DNA from: Penicillium oxalicum | Taxonomy: Eukaryota > Ascomycota > Eurotiomycetes > Eurotiales > Aspergillaceae | Length of the DNA stretch: 64,000 nucleotides | Reading direction: 5' to 3' | Assembly (NCBI RefSeq): GCF_001723175.1 | Contig: NC_064650.1 | Coordinates: forward strand, 930,001-994,000 | In this document: positions 44,856 to 57,400 of the stretch, piece after piece | Position numbering within the stretch: the stretch's first letter is position 1 | How the letters are laid out: each line of letters starts with the position of its first letter | Made by a program: the position numbers and the translations under genes | The notes under the pieces: model-generated | What the model was told of the DNA's origin: nothing | The model's input: the letters and a program-made list of their open reading frames with translations, nothing else | Database searches by the model: none

Positions 44856-47800
44856 TTAATGATGAGAATGCATGCGGTTGACCCGCGGGCTGAACTTGCT
44901 ATTGCGGGAGAGCGAGCCCACGTCATGCTTGCCGTCGCAACAAGCGCGAACGTTCTCCAATCGATCCTCGTCATCGGCTTCGTGTGCGAGTGTTTCTATA
45001 CTGGGCTTATCACGAATGCTCTCATCCGCAAGACTTTCCGGTTGTCCATTACGGGTTTTGAGACTGGAAAATGAACCTCGGATTGAGCTATTCAGGATGG
45101 AGCTGAGTCGAGAAGACGACCGCTGATGAGGGTCATCTGGGACTTGCAGTGACGCATTAGGCCCAGAAGTGCTCAACGCGGGGGATGCTCGTCCTGGAGT
45201 TCCACCGCCCGATCGCATCGACATGGCCGAAGCTGCACGCTGTGGCCTCTGCTGCTGGCGGAGTGTGCGGCTGTTGTAGGAGGAAACTGACATACGAGTC
45301 GTCAGGCGCGACGAGGAGCGGAACCCAGGGTTGAATTCGTCAATGTCATCGAGAGTGACACTGCCATTGTCCTCGGACTTTTCACTTCCCTCTCGGAGAA
45401 GCAGATAAGACAAAGCGTTGTACCACGTTTCATGTCGTTGGCTTGTGGTGGCGGTGAAGCGGACCTTGCGACCTGGGCTAACGACCTCCAAACTTCGGCA
45501 GTGAAGGCCCGGCGGATAGGGGTTGTCATCCGCAACCACTCGAACCGCCTCGATGGGGACACTCTTGGTTCGCATTTGTGCCTTACCTGCCGTTTGAGGA
45601 TCTTGCTCGCTCCAGTATAATGTACGGGTGTACGGGTGAACCCAGAAATAGCGGCGATGGCGGGTAGATGACATGTCAGAAGATCCAGTCTTGCGAGTAT
45701 ACTTCCACAAGAATTCGCCAATCATGGTCTGAGTGATCGCTTGGATCATGCGCGGGTCAGTGTTGGCATTGTAGCCATGGGGCACCGGTCCAGCATAAGG
45801 GATATTGAAACGTTCCTCGATCTCAGAGGCAAAGGAAGACACTGACGACCGCCGTGACATTTGACTCTGACTGCCCCTTCGCACACGTGTCTGGGTGGAA
45901 ACGGTTCGAGCGGAGCCAGGACCTGTGCTTGGCTCGTTGGGCGTGCGAGGAGCGGCGTGCAAATTCGCTCGGAAAGCCGAAGCTGGCGCAGCGGGAGGGC
46001 CCATGTTGGCGGGGAGAGAAGCACTGGGGATGTCGATAGACCTTTTCTCGGCAGCCGCGATAGCTTCACGATGGTCAGCCGGCAACGGGGGATGAACGCT
46101 AAGGGAGGAATTTTGGCTGGTTGCGGTATCGGGTCGTCTTTGGCTCGACGCGGCAGACCTTGTGGACAGAGCTGGTTGAGGGCGAGGTCGGAGCTTGGGG
46201 GTGGCAAAGGATGATGCTGCAGTGGCACCAATTGCTGCCATTTCCGCGGCGTGTTTTCCAGAGCTTGCGGAGGAGATAGGGCGGGAAGATTCTCGATCCA
46301 TCAAGATCTGATCAATCTGCTTCGACGAGAGAATTGTCTGGCACCCGTGGTCGGAGCTGACGAAGCTCGGCTGTTGCCTGTCAGATTCGGGCAACAAGGA
46401 GTTGCCAGAAACATCATTCAAAGCAAGGCCTGCGCTAATTCGTCGCTCAACAGTACGAGTTCCAGAACTTTGCCGGTCAATCTCGGTGGCCCCGTGTCCA
46501 CTATCCGGTACGATATTCGCAACCACAGCAGCCTCTGGCACGTCAACGGGATCAGTCTGCATGGCAATATCGCTCAATTGAACAATGGGCTTAGAAACAG
46601 ATTGCAATGGCTTGGTTTCAATAGAGCTGAGTGCAGAGATAGAGTGCACTGGCTGGGGTGGCAGTTCGGCCATTTTTGGCGCGAGAGGCTCAGTAAAGGC
46701 TGGGTCCGCCATAGCGATCGCCAACTCTGGGATCACGGGCTCTGGTGGCGGTGCCTGGATGACGATCGGTTCGGGAGGAGGGGCCGCCCTGGCTTGCACG
46801 GGCTCCGTCAACGCAGGCTCAAGAAGGGACATCGAGAGGCTAGGAAGAAGCGGCTCCGGCATGGGAACAGGTACGGCCTTGACTGGTACTGTCACGGCTG
46901 GGTCTAGCGCGCAGATGGTCAAGTTTGGCAAGACAGGCTCCGGCACCGGCGCAGGAATGACGACCGGTTCAGGCGCAGGAGCCGGAATGGCCTTGATCGG
47001 CTCGGTTTGCTGCGAAGCAATAGTAGACACTGCCATCTCCAGCACTTGCACCTCTTCGACAACAGGGACCGGCTGGATTTCAGGTTCAGGTAGCTGAGGC
47101 ACAATTGGCTCAGTGAAGTGAACAAAGTGGGAGGACAACGACAGCTCGGGGTGCTCTCGGGCAGCCACAACAGGCATGACAGGCTCCGGAGTTGGAATAA
47201 TGGCTTTGACAGGAGCTGTCTCCTGCGACTCAATCGATGAGTATACCATCTCCGGCACTTCAGGAACGGGCACCGCATGCTCCACAGGCTGGGTGAAACA
47301 ACCAGGGAGATAGGAAATCGCAAGCTCAGGAAGACGTGGCGGAGTGGGAAGCGTTTCCTGGGTGAAAATTGACGCCACGCCCATTTCCACCGGCTCAGCC
47401 TGAGTACTAGCTTCGACCAACTCGGCTCTCACTGATCGATCATCCCATGCCATCTTTGGTGGCGTGGGGACGTTGCCTAGTTGATCGTGATCTCCATTAG
47501 TGTGCTTGAGAGGTGTCCACTGGGTGCCTGAGCTGGTCACCACGGGCAGTTCCCCATCATTGACTGCAACTTCACGATCGGCGTTTCTCTCGGGGGTAGT
47601 TGGGGGGTCATGGTCATGCAAAGCGGAGACTGCTGCGCCGGTCACGCCTGCAGCCGCAGCACCGGCGGCTGCAGCACCGGCCATGGCAGCAATCGATGTG
47701 CTACTAGGCTCCCAGGGATCAGTCATCATGCCCGAATCGACCATGACAGGCCGAGGCAAAGTGTCCAACATGACCTCAGATGGTCTGCGAGAGTCCGATA

Positions 47801-49994
47801 AGGGATCCATACGCGGGGTGGAGGTTGGGGACGCTGCAACAGTATCTCCATCGTCGTCTTCATCCCCACCCTCCAGCTCTGCGAGTTCCGCGAAGAGGCT
47901 CTGGCCCTCGTGAGATACGGGCTGCTCCTCGAAGCTAGGGGCGGGAGAGGCGCGTGCGCTGGATGGGCGACTGTTGATTGCCATTGGAGCCTCTCCCGAG
48001 GGACGAATCCGCCGAAGAACACTCCGCTTGCTCCGAACGCGGCGCCCAGAGATATGGGTCTGTTGGCTGGGGGAGGGGAATCCTCCGTCGGTGTCTTCCT
48101 CGTCGGACGTGGCAGATGCCGTGCTGTGGTAGGGATCACGATCACGCGTTTTCGCCATTGCCAGGGATGGCTTACGGGTGCGAGGAGTTCTCTGGATACT
48201 GATTTCTGTCTCGGTCAAGTCAGCAGAATCATCGCTGGTATCGCCAGCCATGCTTTCGAGGCCAGTCTGGAATGCTTCACTTTCGGTCGCCGTCGCACGT
48301 TCGTTTGCCGTCTCGAATCCTTCCTCAGCCTCCGTGGCCGTCTGATACACATCGCTGGGCTCATCCGTCGAGGAGTCGATCCCAGAGCGAATACCAGGGC
48401 GCACAGCCGGGCGAGCACCCGCATCCCAGGTGGTCCCGGTAGGTCTTGTGGGACTGCCCTGAACGGCGTTGTCCTCCCAGTCTGTATCATGGAACTCCAG
48501 CTCGACAGACGCCTTTTCTTTCCGGCCGGCGCCGAGGAGGTCCGGGCGAGCAGGCTTGCGGAGAGATGCCTCCTTGGTCTTCAGTCGTTTGACCGAAGCG
48601 TTAGACGCATTAGTCTCACGGCGACGCTGCTCAACCTCGTCACGAGCCTCTTGTAGCATGCGCTTGAGCTCGATCTTCTCTGTCTTCTCCCGATGAATGG
48701 TGCTTTTCAGGTTCTGGATCATGCGATGCGCGTGACCTAGAGAGCTCTTGAGTGTTTCCGTTTCCAAATGGCCGTGGCGAGGGGTGAACTTGTTGGGCGA
48801 TTGAGGGGGCGAGTTCTCCGGTGTGATGTGGTCATCGTCATCATCATTGAGGTCGTCGGGCATGTCTCGAGCATCTTGCGACTCAAATTGACGGATGCGC
48901 ATGGCAACCGCCTTCGCCAACTCTTGATTTTGACCTGTCAGTTCCTCCAGTTTCTTTTGTAGGGCCAGTTTTTCCGCATCACCAGCAGTGAGGTTCCGAC
49001 GCAGAAGGTGGATTTCAGAATCATTCATTTTCTGAGCAATGGCCTGTTCCTCTGCCAGCTTTGCGTTGGCTTGCCTCAGCTCCTCGACCTCTCTCTCCAC
49101 GGCATTTTTTTCTGCGTTGGCAGTGCTGAGGCTGGAGGTAAGACGCTTCTCGCGTTCCGTCGCTTCTCTGACTGCAGCCATGAGCTCGTGCGTTTGGGTT
49201 TCGAGGGCCCAGTTCTCGTCCTTGTATCGTTGCTCGCTATCGTCGAGAGCACGAATTCGCTGAGAGTATCCCTCTGCTTCGATTTCCAGTCGCGACTTTT
49301 CCAAGTTGACCGACTTGAGCGTCTCCTCTCTTTCTGCCAACATGGCCTGTAATTGGCGCACTTGAGCGAGAAGAGAGGTGGAAATCTCCGTGGCAAACTC
49401 GATGTCGTGAACACGGCTGGACGGTTGATTGCGCTGTTTGCGAGAGGGAACGCTCACTTTGCTGGGGGAGTTGGTCGATTGGCCCGCGAAGAGAGCCGAA
49501 TTGAGAGGAGACTACAACGAGCCCTCAGTCAGGACCGAGAACGTATGTATTCATGGCGAACGGGTGGGTGATTTGGGAATTCTTACCTTTTGATCGAAAC
49601 CCGGAGTTCCCGACTGCGGATCCTCCGGGCCACCTGCCATTCTCTTCGGACCGAGAAAGGCACGGGCGGTCTCACGACCAATCTCATTATATTCTTGCTC
49701 CAAGTCAGCTAGCCGCTGTCGCAGCTCCGGTCCCATCTCGCCTTCATCTTGCTGCTGTTCCACCTCTTTCAGTCGATCTGTGAGAGCCTGTTGCTGTTCA
49801 ATAAGGGCCGTTCCCAGTTTAGATGCCTCCTCCAAACGGCGCTCAGTTTCTGCGAGGTGAGCCTCGAGAGCGCGCTTCGCCTGTGCGGGCGAGGAAGCAT
49901 TGAGGTTGAAGAGTTGCGTGTCAAAGGAGGAGTAGCGATGCGATTCGCGCGAGGCAGCGGGTTGTCCCGAAGTCGCCACGAAGGGGTCCTCCAT
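44856..49994 (-). CDS. apsA: ApsA/Num1-type cortical nuclear-migration protein
   Basis: Two exons, 49994-49587 and 49511-44856, with a 75-bp phase-0 intron (GTAAGA..GTAG), give 1687 residues. Residues 35-115 and 145-385 are long heptad-rich coiled coils (ALEAHLAETERRLEEA, then LLAQVRQLQAMLAEREETLKSV). A Ser/Glu/Asp-rich middle is followed by about nine degenerate repeats, residues 830-1110, of the form ELxISxxxxxxTEPVKA. The C-terminal PH domain, about 1385-1515, begins MIQAITQTMIGEFLWKYTRK and includes HRRYFWVHPYTRTLYWSEQDP and HETWYNALSYLL. This is the order known for A. nidulans ApsA and yeast Num1: cortical anchors that bind membrane phosphoinositides through the PH domain and recruit dynein to position nuclei. 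The 3' end has no other recognisable domain. A start at 49994 gives the family-like N-terminal coiled coil. Confidence 0.93.
46650..47440 (-). repeat. apsA: Degenerate in-gene repeats of ApsA
   Basis: This part of the coding sequence encodes about nine copies of a diverged unit, for example EMVYSSIESQETAPVKAI, EMAVSTIASQQTEPIKAI, NLTICALDPAVTVPVKAV, SLSMSLLEPALTEPVQAR and ELAIAMADPAFTEPLAPK. Units are spaced by 20-50 residues of Pro/Glu/Val-rich linker (PEPV repeats). Confidence 0.75.
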
Positions 49995-52362
49995 GATGGG
50001 AGTTGAAGGTTGCTTCCGTACCGTCGCTCGGGCGGGTGATCGTCCTCAATTGTGATGATCGATCAGTGGCCGAGCTCCCTGGTGATATTTCCCAAAAAGA
50101 GCTGGTCGATGACCACGTCAACAAGGCGCGGGGGGGGGGGGCGTGCGACAAATCTGTATATGCAACGTTTCTGTGACTTGGGAGCCAAGTTCAGGCAGAC
50201 ATCCTTCGATACTTTCGAGGCGAGAAAGTATGTTTTGACTCGCGCTAGTGTGGGAAGACACTTGGAATGGAGGGATTGAGCCGACCAGCGACCCCGTTCG
50301 AAAGGTATTATGACCACGTGGGCCGAGATGGGAGCCCGATCCTAAGCTGGGACGATGAAGGAATGACTGTCGCGAGGATCGGGAGGGGGGGAGGGCAGTT
50401 GTACAATATGAAGAAGACCAGATCACAACAAACACGGGTGCCCGTCTGATGGGCGAATCAGTGAGATCCCGAGCCGGCGAGATCCTGAACCAGGTACACA
50501 CGCTTGATTGAGGCTTTCATGTAGCCAACCACAACACTCGGCGATCGGTCGCCACTGAAACTCCCAATCAGATGACGATGTCGCGATGGAGGAACGGCTC
50601 CGTCAACAAAGAATCAGGGAAAAAGAAAGATATTAGGAATAAAAGAGGGGGAGGGAAGAATAAAGGGGGGGAACGAAAGAAGAATTGACTGAAAGGTAGA
50701 GAACGTGGGACAATTGGGTGATGGGAAGAGGGGAGGGCAATGGGCGACTCGGGCGGGGAGAAAAGGAAAGAGAGTAGAAAATCAGCGCGGGAGACGGTTG
50801 CGATTCTACGGCGCGGCCAACGGGGGCATTTTGGCGCCGGAATCTCTAAGACGGCGGGGAGCGGGGAGGACGTTCTAGCTTAGGGGGAGGACATGGTAGT
50901 CGATCATTCATAGCGTCTGAGCTGACTATCATACACTGAAACAGTGAGGTGAAACAGTGTGTTGAGCGTGTAAATAGGAGCTGTCTATAGGCTTCTATGT
51001 CGATAAGTACTACATGGAGGTATATACTGGAGTACTACTGTTACTACGACCTCCTACAGCCCTGACTCACAAAGGTGTGAGAGAGTCCAGTACATCATGG
51101 TCACTTACTTGGACTGTCTGGTACCGAGCACCCTCTCCCCTAAGAAAAAGGAGTGGAGGTACTAGGGCCACCTGATAATTGATCCATCTTTGCATACCTC
51201 TATCAGGTGCAAAACTCTCTTGATTTTATCTATCACTTTTTGAACTGTCATCACAGTTTGAGCCATGGCTGATGCATATGCACGCTGGCATTATCCCCTC
51301 GGCTGGAAGTAGGTGCATCCATACCACGCCTCCACCCACAGCGGCCTGCATGCGACTCTTCAATAGTTCATGTTCCATGCTGTGGTTTTTACGCGCGCCT
51401 CAGGGTGTAAGTTTGTACTGTTTGCACAGCGTGCACTCGCCGCATCTGTTTCCATCGATCAACTGTGAATACTCGCTAACACAGCGTACTTTCTGCCTGT
51501 TGCATCACTGCCACCAGGAGACACTTGATCCTCCGACTTCTTGTAGCCCAGCGCCATTGAAAAGATGCCATCCACTCACTTATGAGCTGAGACTACTCTT
51601 TCCAGCAGAAACTGTAGGGAAAAGAAGGCGGATCATCGGCTATCAGACGAGACCCTGTCGTGGTACTGCCTATCTAATCTGATTTGACGGCCCGTTGGGC
51701 ATGGCCCAATCCACGGATCTTTGTCTAAGGGCTTTCCATGAATTCGAACCAGGCCTCCTGGGCTATGATGGCTGACTAACTTTGGAAAAAAAAGATGATG
51801 GTGAAAAGGAAGATGTGGCTGTCTCTTCGACAGTATTTTGATAGCATCATCCCGGAGACTACCTATGCTTTTAACAAAGCATCAGCATGAAGAATATATA
51901 GGGTACCTGCTTGAAATGGATGTCCTACCATAAAATCTTTCCGGCTAAAGACCTACCTTATTTGTATCTGGTGGAAGACAAGTGGTGAACACTGGCCAAA
52001 TCTGTTTTGTTTTGTTTTGATGAGAATATGTCATTTTTTTAACCTTAATAATCATAGAATGGTCAGATTTCTTAAAATTACAGACTCTCCCTCCTTAGAA
52101 ATGGTAGTTGGAGTTGATAGCAGACGGCAGATACATAAGAGAGGTGGAAGACTAGAGGCGAGCAATCCATGATTGGTCCTCAACCCACCGGCACCAGCGA
52201 ATGCTGAGTCAGTCTCCGCGGACATTCGAGTAGCTTCTCATGATTTGGTGACCGAAGAACTGGAGGGTCGACACAGACCTTGGATTAAATCACAGATATT
52301 TGATTTCTCCCCTGCTGTCCACATTCTTTTCCTTTCTGATCCCCCCTCAATCTCCTTAAAAA
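49995..52362. other. Divergent intergenic region apsA/cwc24
   Basis: 2.4 kb with the promoters of apsA (-) and the Cwc24 gene (+). A 12-base G run sits at 50130-50141 and purine-rich stretches at 50,590-50,780. No protein-like frame is seen; the longest plus frame (51272-51682) has no recognisable content. Sequence before 52363 is T/C-rich, consistent with a short leader. Confidence 0.5.
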
Positions 52363-53461
52363 ATGGCAGACGACAACGCAGCTCCAGACGCGGTGCCCCA
52401 GTTCGGCTTCAAGAAACGTGCCAAGGGTAAAGCCAACTTCCGCAAGAAGCCCGCCACGCCGCCACCCGCGTCCGACTCTGATTCCGAGTTCACCTCCTCG
52501 GATGGAGAAGATGGCCAGCGCATCAAAAGGCGACGAAAGAACGTCGCCGTGACGGCGACCTCTGCAGGAAACACGACCCGAAGAGATCCGACAAGCGAGC
52601 AACCTACCGGGGCCGGCCCCGCGCCGCTGTCGACGAACAACGATGCCACCAAATCCTCCAATTGGTATGATGACGATCTGAGCACGAAGAACCTCCTGGG
52701 GTCAACTCGCGCTCAAGCTCTGGCGACCGCCGGTCCTGACGGAACATATAAGGGAGCCGCCAATTATTCCTCCTTCATACAAAAGAACCCGGATGCGCCT
52801 ACGAAACAGTTTGGTCCCATGAAAGCGCCGACCAATGTGCGCACGGTGACGGTGATGGACTTTGCGCCAGACGTCTGCAAGGACTGGAAGCAGACCGGCT
52901 GGTGTGGATTCGGTATGTCATGATTGCAGTCGTTTGGACCTCAACGTCAAACCCTCTCGAGTATGACCCAATCAAACTAACTGAGCGACGCCACCAGGTG
53001 ACTCTTGTAAATTCCTACACGCCGGCGAAGACTACAAACAAGGATGGGAATTGGATCGAGACTGGGAGATTGGCACCAATGGCAAGAAGCTGAGTGGACG
53101 GGTGGTCTCGCAGCGAAAGGGCGCGGCCAAGACCGCGGAGGATGACGAAGACGAGGACGACGATGAGCTGCTGGACAGCATCCCCTTTGCCTGCATCATC
53201 TGCCGGAAACCATATCAGAACCCGATCATCACCAAGTGCGGCCATTACTTCTGCGAGTCGTGCGCGCTCCAGCGGTACCGGAAAAATCCGTCCTGCGCAG
53301 CATGCGGGGCCGGCACCGGGGGCGTTTTCAACACTGCAAAGAAATTGAACACCTTGCTGGAAAAGAAGCGGGAGAAGGCGCGAAAGGAACGAGAAAGGGC
53401 TATTGAAAATGGCGAGGAAGTGAGCGACGATGAGGACGGTGAGCATGCGGAGGAAGAATGA
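52363..53461 (+). CDS. cwc24: Pre-mRNA splicing factor Cwc24 (CCCH + RING)
   Basis: Two exons, 52363-52912 and 52998-53461, with an 85-bp intron (GTATGT..ACCAG), give 337 residues, the usual family size. The N-terminus has FGFKKRAKGKANFRKK and a Ser/Asp-rich region. The conserved block FGPMKAPTNVRTVTVMDFAPDVCKDWKQTGWC leads into a CCCH zinc finger, C-X8-C-X5-C-X3-H, which the intron splits between its second and third cysteines, then LHAGEDYKQGWELDRDWE. A C3HC4 RING follows: CIICRKPYQNPIITKCGHYFCESCALQRYRKNPSCAACG. The C-terminus is acidic. Cwc24 (human RNF113A, S. pombe Cwf24) binds the 5' splice site region in the activated spliceosome. Reading through the intron would destroy the zinc finger. 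Confidence 0.95.
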
Positions 53462-54424
53462 GGGGCAATGATTTATGTTCATGGATAATACACGAGTGGA
53501 ATGCGCGGTACGGGACCTCGAAACGAGCAGCTGGACTGCGAGCGAGCAAGCCGGAGCCTCGCGATCTTCTTGGCTTTGGACCTGAGAGAGGGGAATTTTC
53601 GCTAGGAATCTAGCCAATTCAGACATGTCCCGCCAGGGTCTATACACTCCTCTTTTCTTCCCCAATTGTATTTCCCAAATTCCGAACCAAGACGAGCCTA
53701 CCTTTTCACTTTTCCTTCTTAGCATTCCCTGCCACATCTCATAAGTTTCTCCCTCTAGTAGTTTGTGTTCATTCTCACTTATGCACCAACACCTGGCGTG
53801 CGCAGTCCCGAAAAGCCTCTGGCGTATTGACATAAAATAACCCTGCCAGTAAAATCCATCATGTGCCTCCAGTCCGTACGAGAGGTGAGGTTCAATGACT
53901 CTACTTCTCCCATCAACGTACCTATATATCAAAGCTCTGTTGGACACCAAAAAGGAACCCCTCTCGGGGGCTCAGAGAAGATTGGGGGATGACTGAGGTC
54001 GCCCAATTGCTCAAAAACCCGGGCCGCGACCCCAAGTAGAGAGTCGCGGCTCATGCATACGCAAGGCTTCGGTACACAATGGAAGATTCTGCATTCCGCC
54101 CCTTTCTATCATGCACTTGCTTTAGACCACTACAAGTACAAACTTTAAGTCATGCCAGGCATCAAATAATGTAGCAGCCATCCAGCATTATTTGGGAATG
54201 GTGTTTCCAAAGGTCGGAGCACGTTCATGGATGAGGCAAAGGAGGAGTGTGACCTGGGGATTGTTGACTTCCATTGTGCTGAAGTAGGGATTTAAAGACG
54301 CCGAGGAGATGAGCAGGGGCACTTTCCTGCGACGGAAGTACTTGTTCTCTGCTGTATATGATATATATAGAATAGAATGTACCGACAGTCGATGAAACAA
54401 AGCATCCATTTTCGTGACGAATAA
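53462..54424. other. Convergent 3' flanks
   Basis: 963 bp between the ends of the Cwc24 gene (+) and the OCRL-like gene (-). The minus-strand frame 53015-53950 covers much of it but is antisense to the RING exon in its second half, and I do not accept it as a gene. Confidence 0.5.
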
Positions 54425-57400
54425 TCATCGCCCGCCAGATGGACCTCGTTCATCAACGCCAACCATCTTCAAGAACGGCTCGATGATACTCCTCTTACGC
54501 TCGTCGGATGCGCGTCGTTCCTTATCTTTGGAGGGAAGAGGAACTTCTGACGAGATCAAAACGCGAGAGAAAGCCCCGGCCAGTGCTCGTTCGACCTTCC
54601 CGCGGCGTGCTGCTGCCTTGGCTGTGATACTCAATGCCGGTTCGGGGTCCGCAAAGCGGGAATCACGACGCAAGCTCCCACCGGAGATGATCACTCTGGC
54701 TGTAGCTGAAGTAGGTGGGGTCGAGTTTGGCGAGCTGATATTTGACGATGACCTCTCATGAGAACGTCTGGACGATTCGCTGGTATTCGTAGACAAGTCG
54801 TTTTGTGTTTTGTCTCTCGAAATGCTTGTACGTGACCCCGCGGCCGGAGGAACAGGCGCGACTTCGTTGGCAAGACGAGCGAGCATAAATGTAACAAAGG
54901 TAAAAGAGACACTGTGTGCGGGAGAGTATGCTAGACTCTCAAGAACCCATGCCTGCATCTCTTCCCATGACAAAGGTGGCGCTTTCGATTTCTCACGAGC
55001 GACGATCTGATGCTCCATCCGCTGCCACACGCTCGCCGTGACAATGCCATCCTTTATTGAGTCAAGAAAGAAGAGGAGCGTTTCTGCCAACAGCTCGAGT
55101 CGGTGTAACGACGGGGTTTCTGGACTGAAAACACTTGACAAAGACCCGTTGGTATCGAGCGATTCTCGGATGGACGCGAGAAGTGAGCCCCGCGTTTGCG
55201 GATCAGTGAGAGTCCACGTTTCTGGCTGGAACGGCCATGCAAGACCGGCTGGCTCCTTGCTCCATGGTGGCTGTTCCTCCTCTGATTCGCCTTTCATCAT
55301 GCTCCATTCTGCCACAGCGCGCTCTGCCAGCTCCGAAATGGACTCCGTGAGCCGGAAAAGTTCACGTGGAGCGGAAAGTCGCCCTCCGTCAGTCTCTTTG
55401 TCGCCTTGAGTCCCAAAGTCGCCACTGAGACTTCGAGCACCCTGTTCAGGCAATTGAGTCAATTCTTCAATACTGAATCCAAAGCATGTTGGAGCCCATT
55501 TGCCGTAGACTGAGATGAAATGATCACGACCACCATCTACTTGGAGGACGAGAATCTCTTCAAGTTTTGTTTTGTGCAAGTTCAATAAGCGAACATGTTC
55601 AATGCTGCGGACATGCGCGATGACATCGATATGGGCTACTTCCCCAGGATTCAGGGTGTGAGAATTATGAGGGTTAGACGACACACCCGGAGTTAGCTCG
55701 GAATCGGGAGATGTGGAATGATGGACTTGAATGTCCAACCAATTTGCCGGATTGGTTGATCCATTGTCCAGAGTGACTCGCTCAACAAATGAAAACTTGG
55801 CAGGGGCGCCGCTCGTGTTTGCGACAGTCAAACTTCGATGGACTGGAACGTCATATTGGACTTCACCAAAATTGATGGTGTTGTGATCGCGTTCCGATCC
55901 TTTCTCGTCAACATGGGCGTCCACGACGACAGTCAACCCTGGTCGAGCCTCGTTCTCGGCCTTATCCAATTCCCGGACAACCTCTTGGTGTACTTGCGCT
56001 TTGAGACCGGGGTCGACCGCATCGAATGTCAGAGTGAAAACAGCGTCCAGAGGCTTGTGGTCTGACGAACAGATGCCCTGGTAAGAGCCATAGTGGTGCT
56101 GATGAACAGAGTCTGGTTCCGTATCCTCTTCCGCAGAAGAAGTGACGTTCTCTCCTGCAGCATCCGCGTCAGAGTCGTATCCATCGCCATCCATTGAGCC
56201 ATCGACTTCGGGATCATAGTCAAACAAGACATTGTAGTCCGCAACTGCTGTATCTAAGCCACGGGCCTGCATTTCCTTATCTCGTTTCCGTGCCTCTTCC
56301 GCCAGGCGATTCATCTGCTCATGTTTGATGATATCATTTTGCGTGCGGAAGAGGATGCGATCACACCAACTCGGGCCGCGATGTTTCTCACTCGAATCGA
56401 ACATGGCGACGCTTCCCACGTCATATTTATAGGTCGGCAAAAAGGTGATCTCACCCTCTCGCCAACCTCTATGGAAAGCAATGCCCCTTTCTTGCTGAAT
56501 TCGCAGTTGATCGTGAGTGATCAGAGATGAGATGGTGGTTTGAAGTGACGCAGGATCATCGCGGGGATCCATGACCTCATCCGCACTGGATATCGACAGC
56601 TCCTCTCCCTCGGAAGATAACGACGATGAAGAATCGCCTTTTAGAGCAGAATCGTATGCGTTGACTGTGTGACGAGCTAGTACTTGCCGCACATCATCCC
56701 CCGGTATGTCATCAAGTCGATAGTTCAGATCACCAAACCAGAAAGTAAAGTCCTCGTCGCCGATGCTATCGCTTTGCTTCTCTTTGGATCCATCATCTGA
56801 CTCAACCGGCTCAAATTTGGCGCGCTGAGTAATTTGTGATGCATCCCAGTTGCGTCGATCGAGACTGCCCTTGTCTGATCCCGCTGCGAGGTGGCAGTTC
56901 ACAAACACGAGACGAGCGACCTCACCGATGACAATACGAGTTGCAACAGCGCCTTTGTTGCCCATGTATCCCATCAACCCCGTGCCGACGGATGTGCTAC
57001 TGACCGATGATATGCTGTCGCGAATTGCGGGCGACGCATATATTACGAGAAAGAGGCCAAGGAGTTGAACCTCAGACACCAGTTCGTATCCCGGTGGAAG
57101 GGCTTGTTGTACTGCCTCTTTCCATCGCCTAGCCGGGCCTTGGTCCGTGTAGGGCCGCAGAGCCTCGGCTGGTGAGGAAATATCAACAATCTCTTGTAGC
57201 CCCAAAACATAAAGATCGACTTTTTCTGGGTTATGTTGAGACGTTGTTTGTGCGTTCGGGGTGCTGCTGCTTGATCCATTGCCAGCACCCTCTGATGATG
57301 AGCTACCGGTAGCCATGTCACCGCCAGATCGAGAACCCTTGGAGGAGTTGGGGGAGGGCATGCTCGCCCCTTCCTCCTGCACAAACCATTTTCCAACATC

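Noticed and set aside
51720..51790. tRNA-like B box (GGTTCGAATTC on the minus strand)
   Set aside because: The T-arm stem does not pair and no acceptor or anticodon stem can be built.
53015..53950. Minus-strand frame of 311 codons overlapping the 3' half of the Cwc24 gene
   Set aside because: Half of it is the antisense of the RING-finger exon; the rest lies in the 3' flank and has no domain or splice support.
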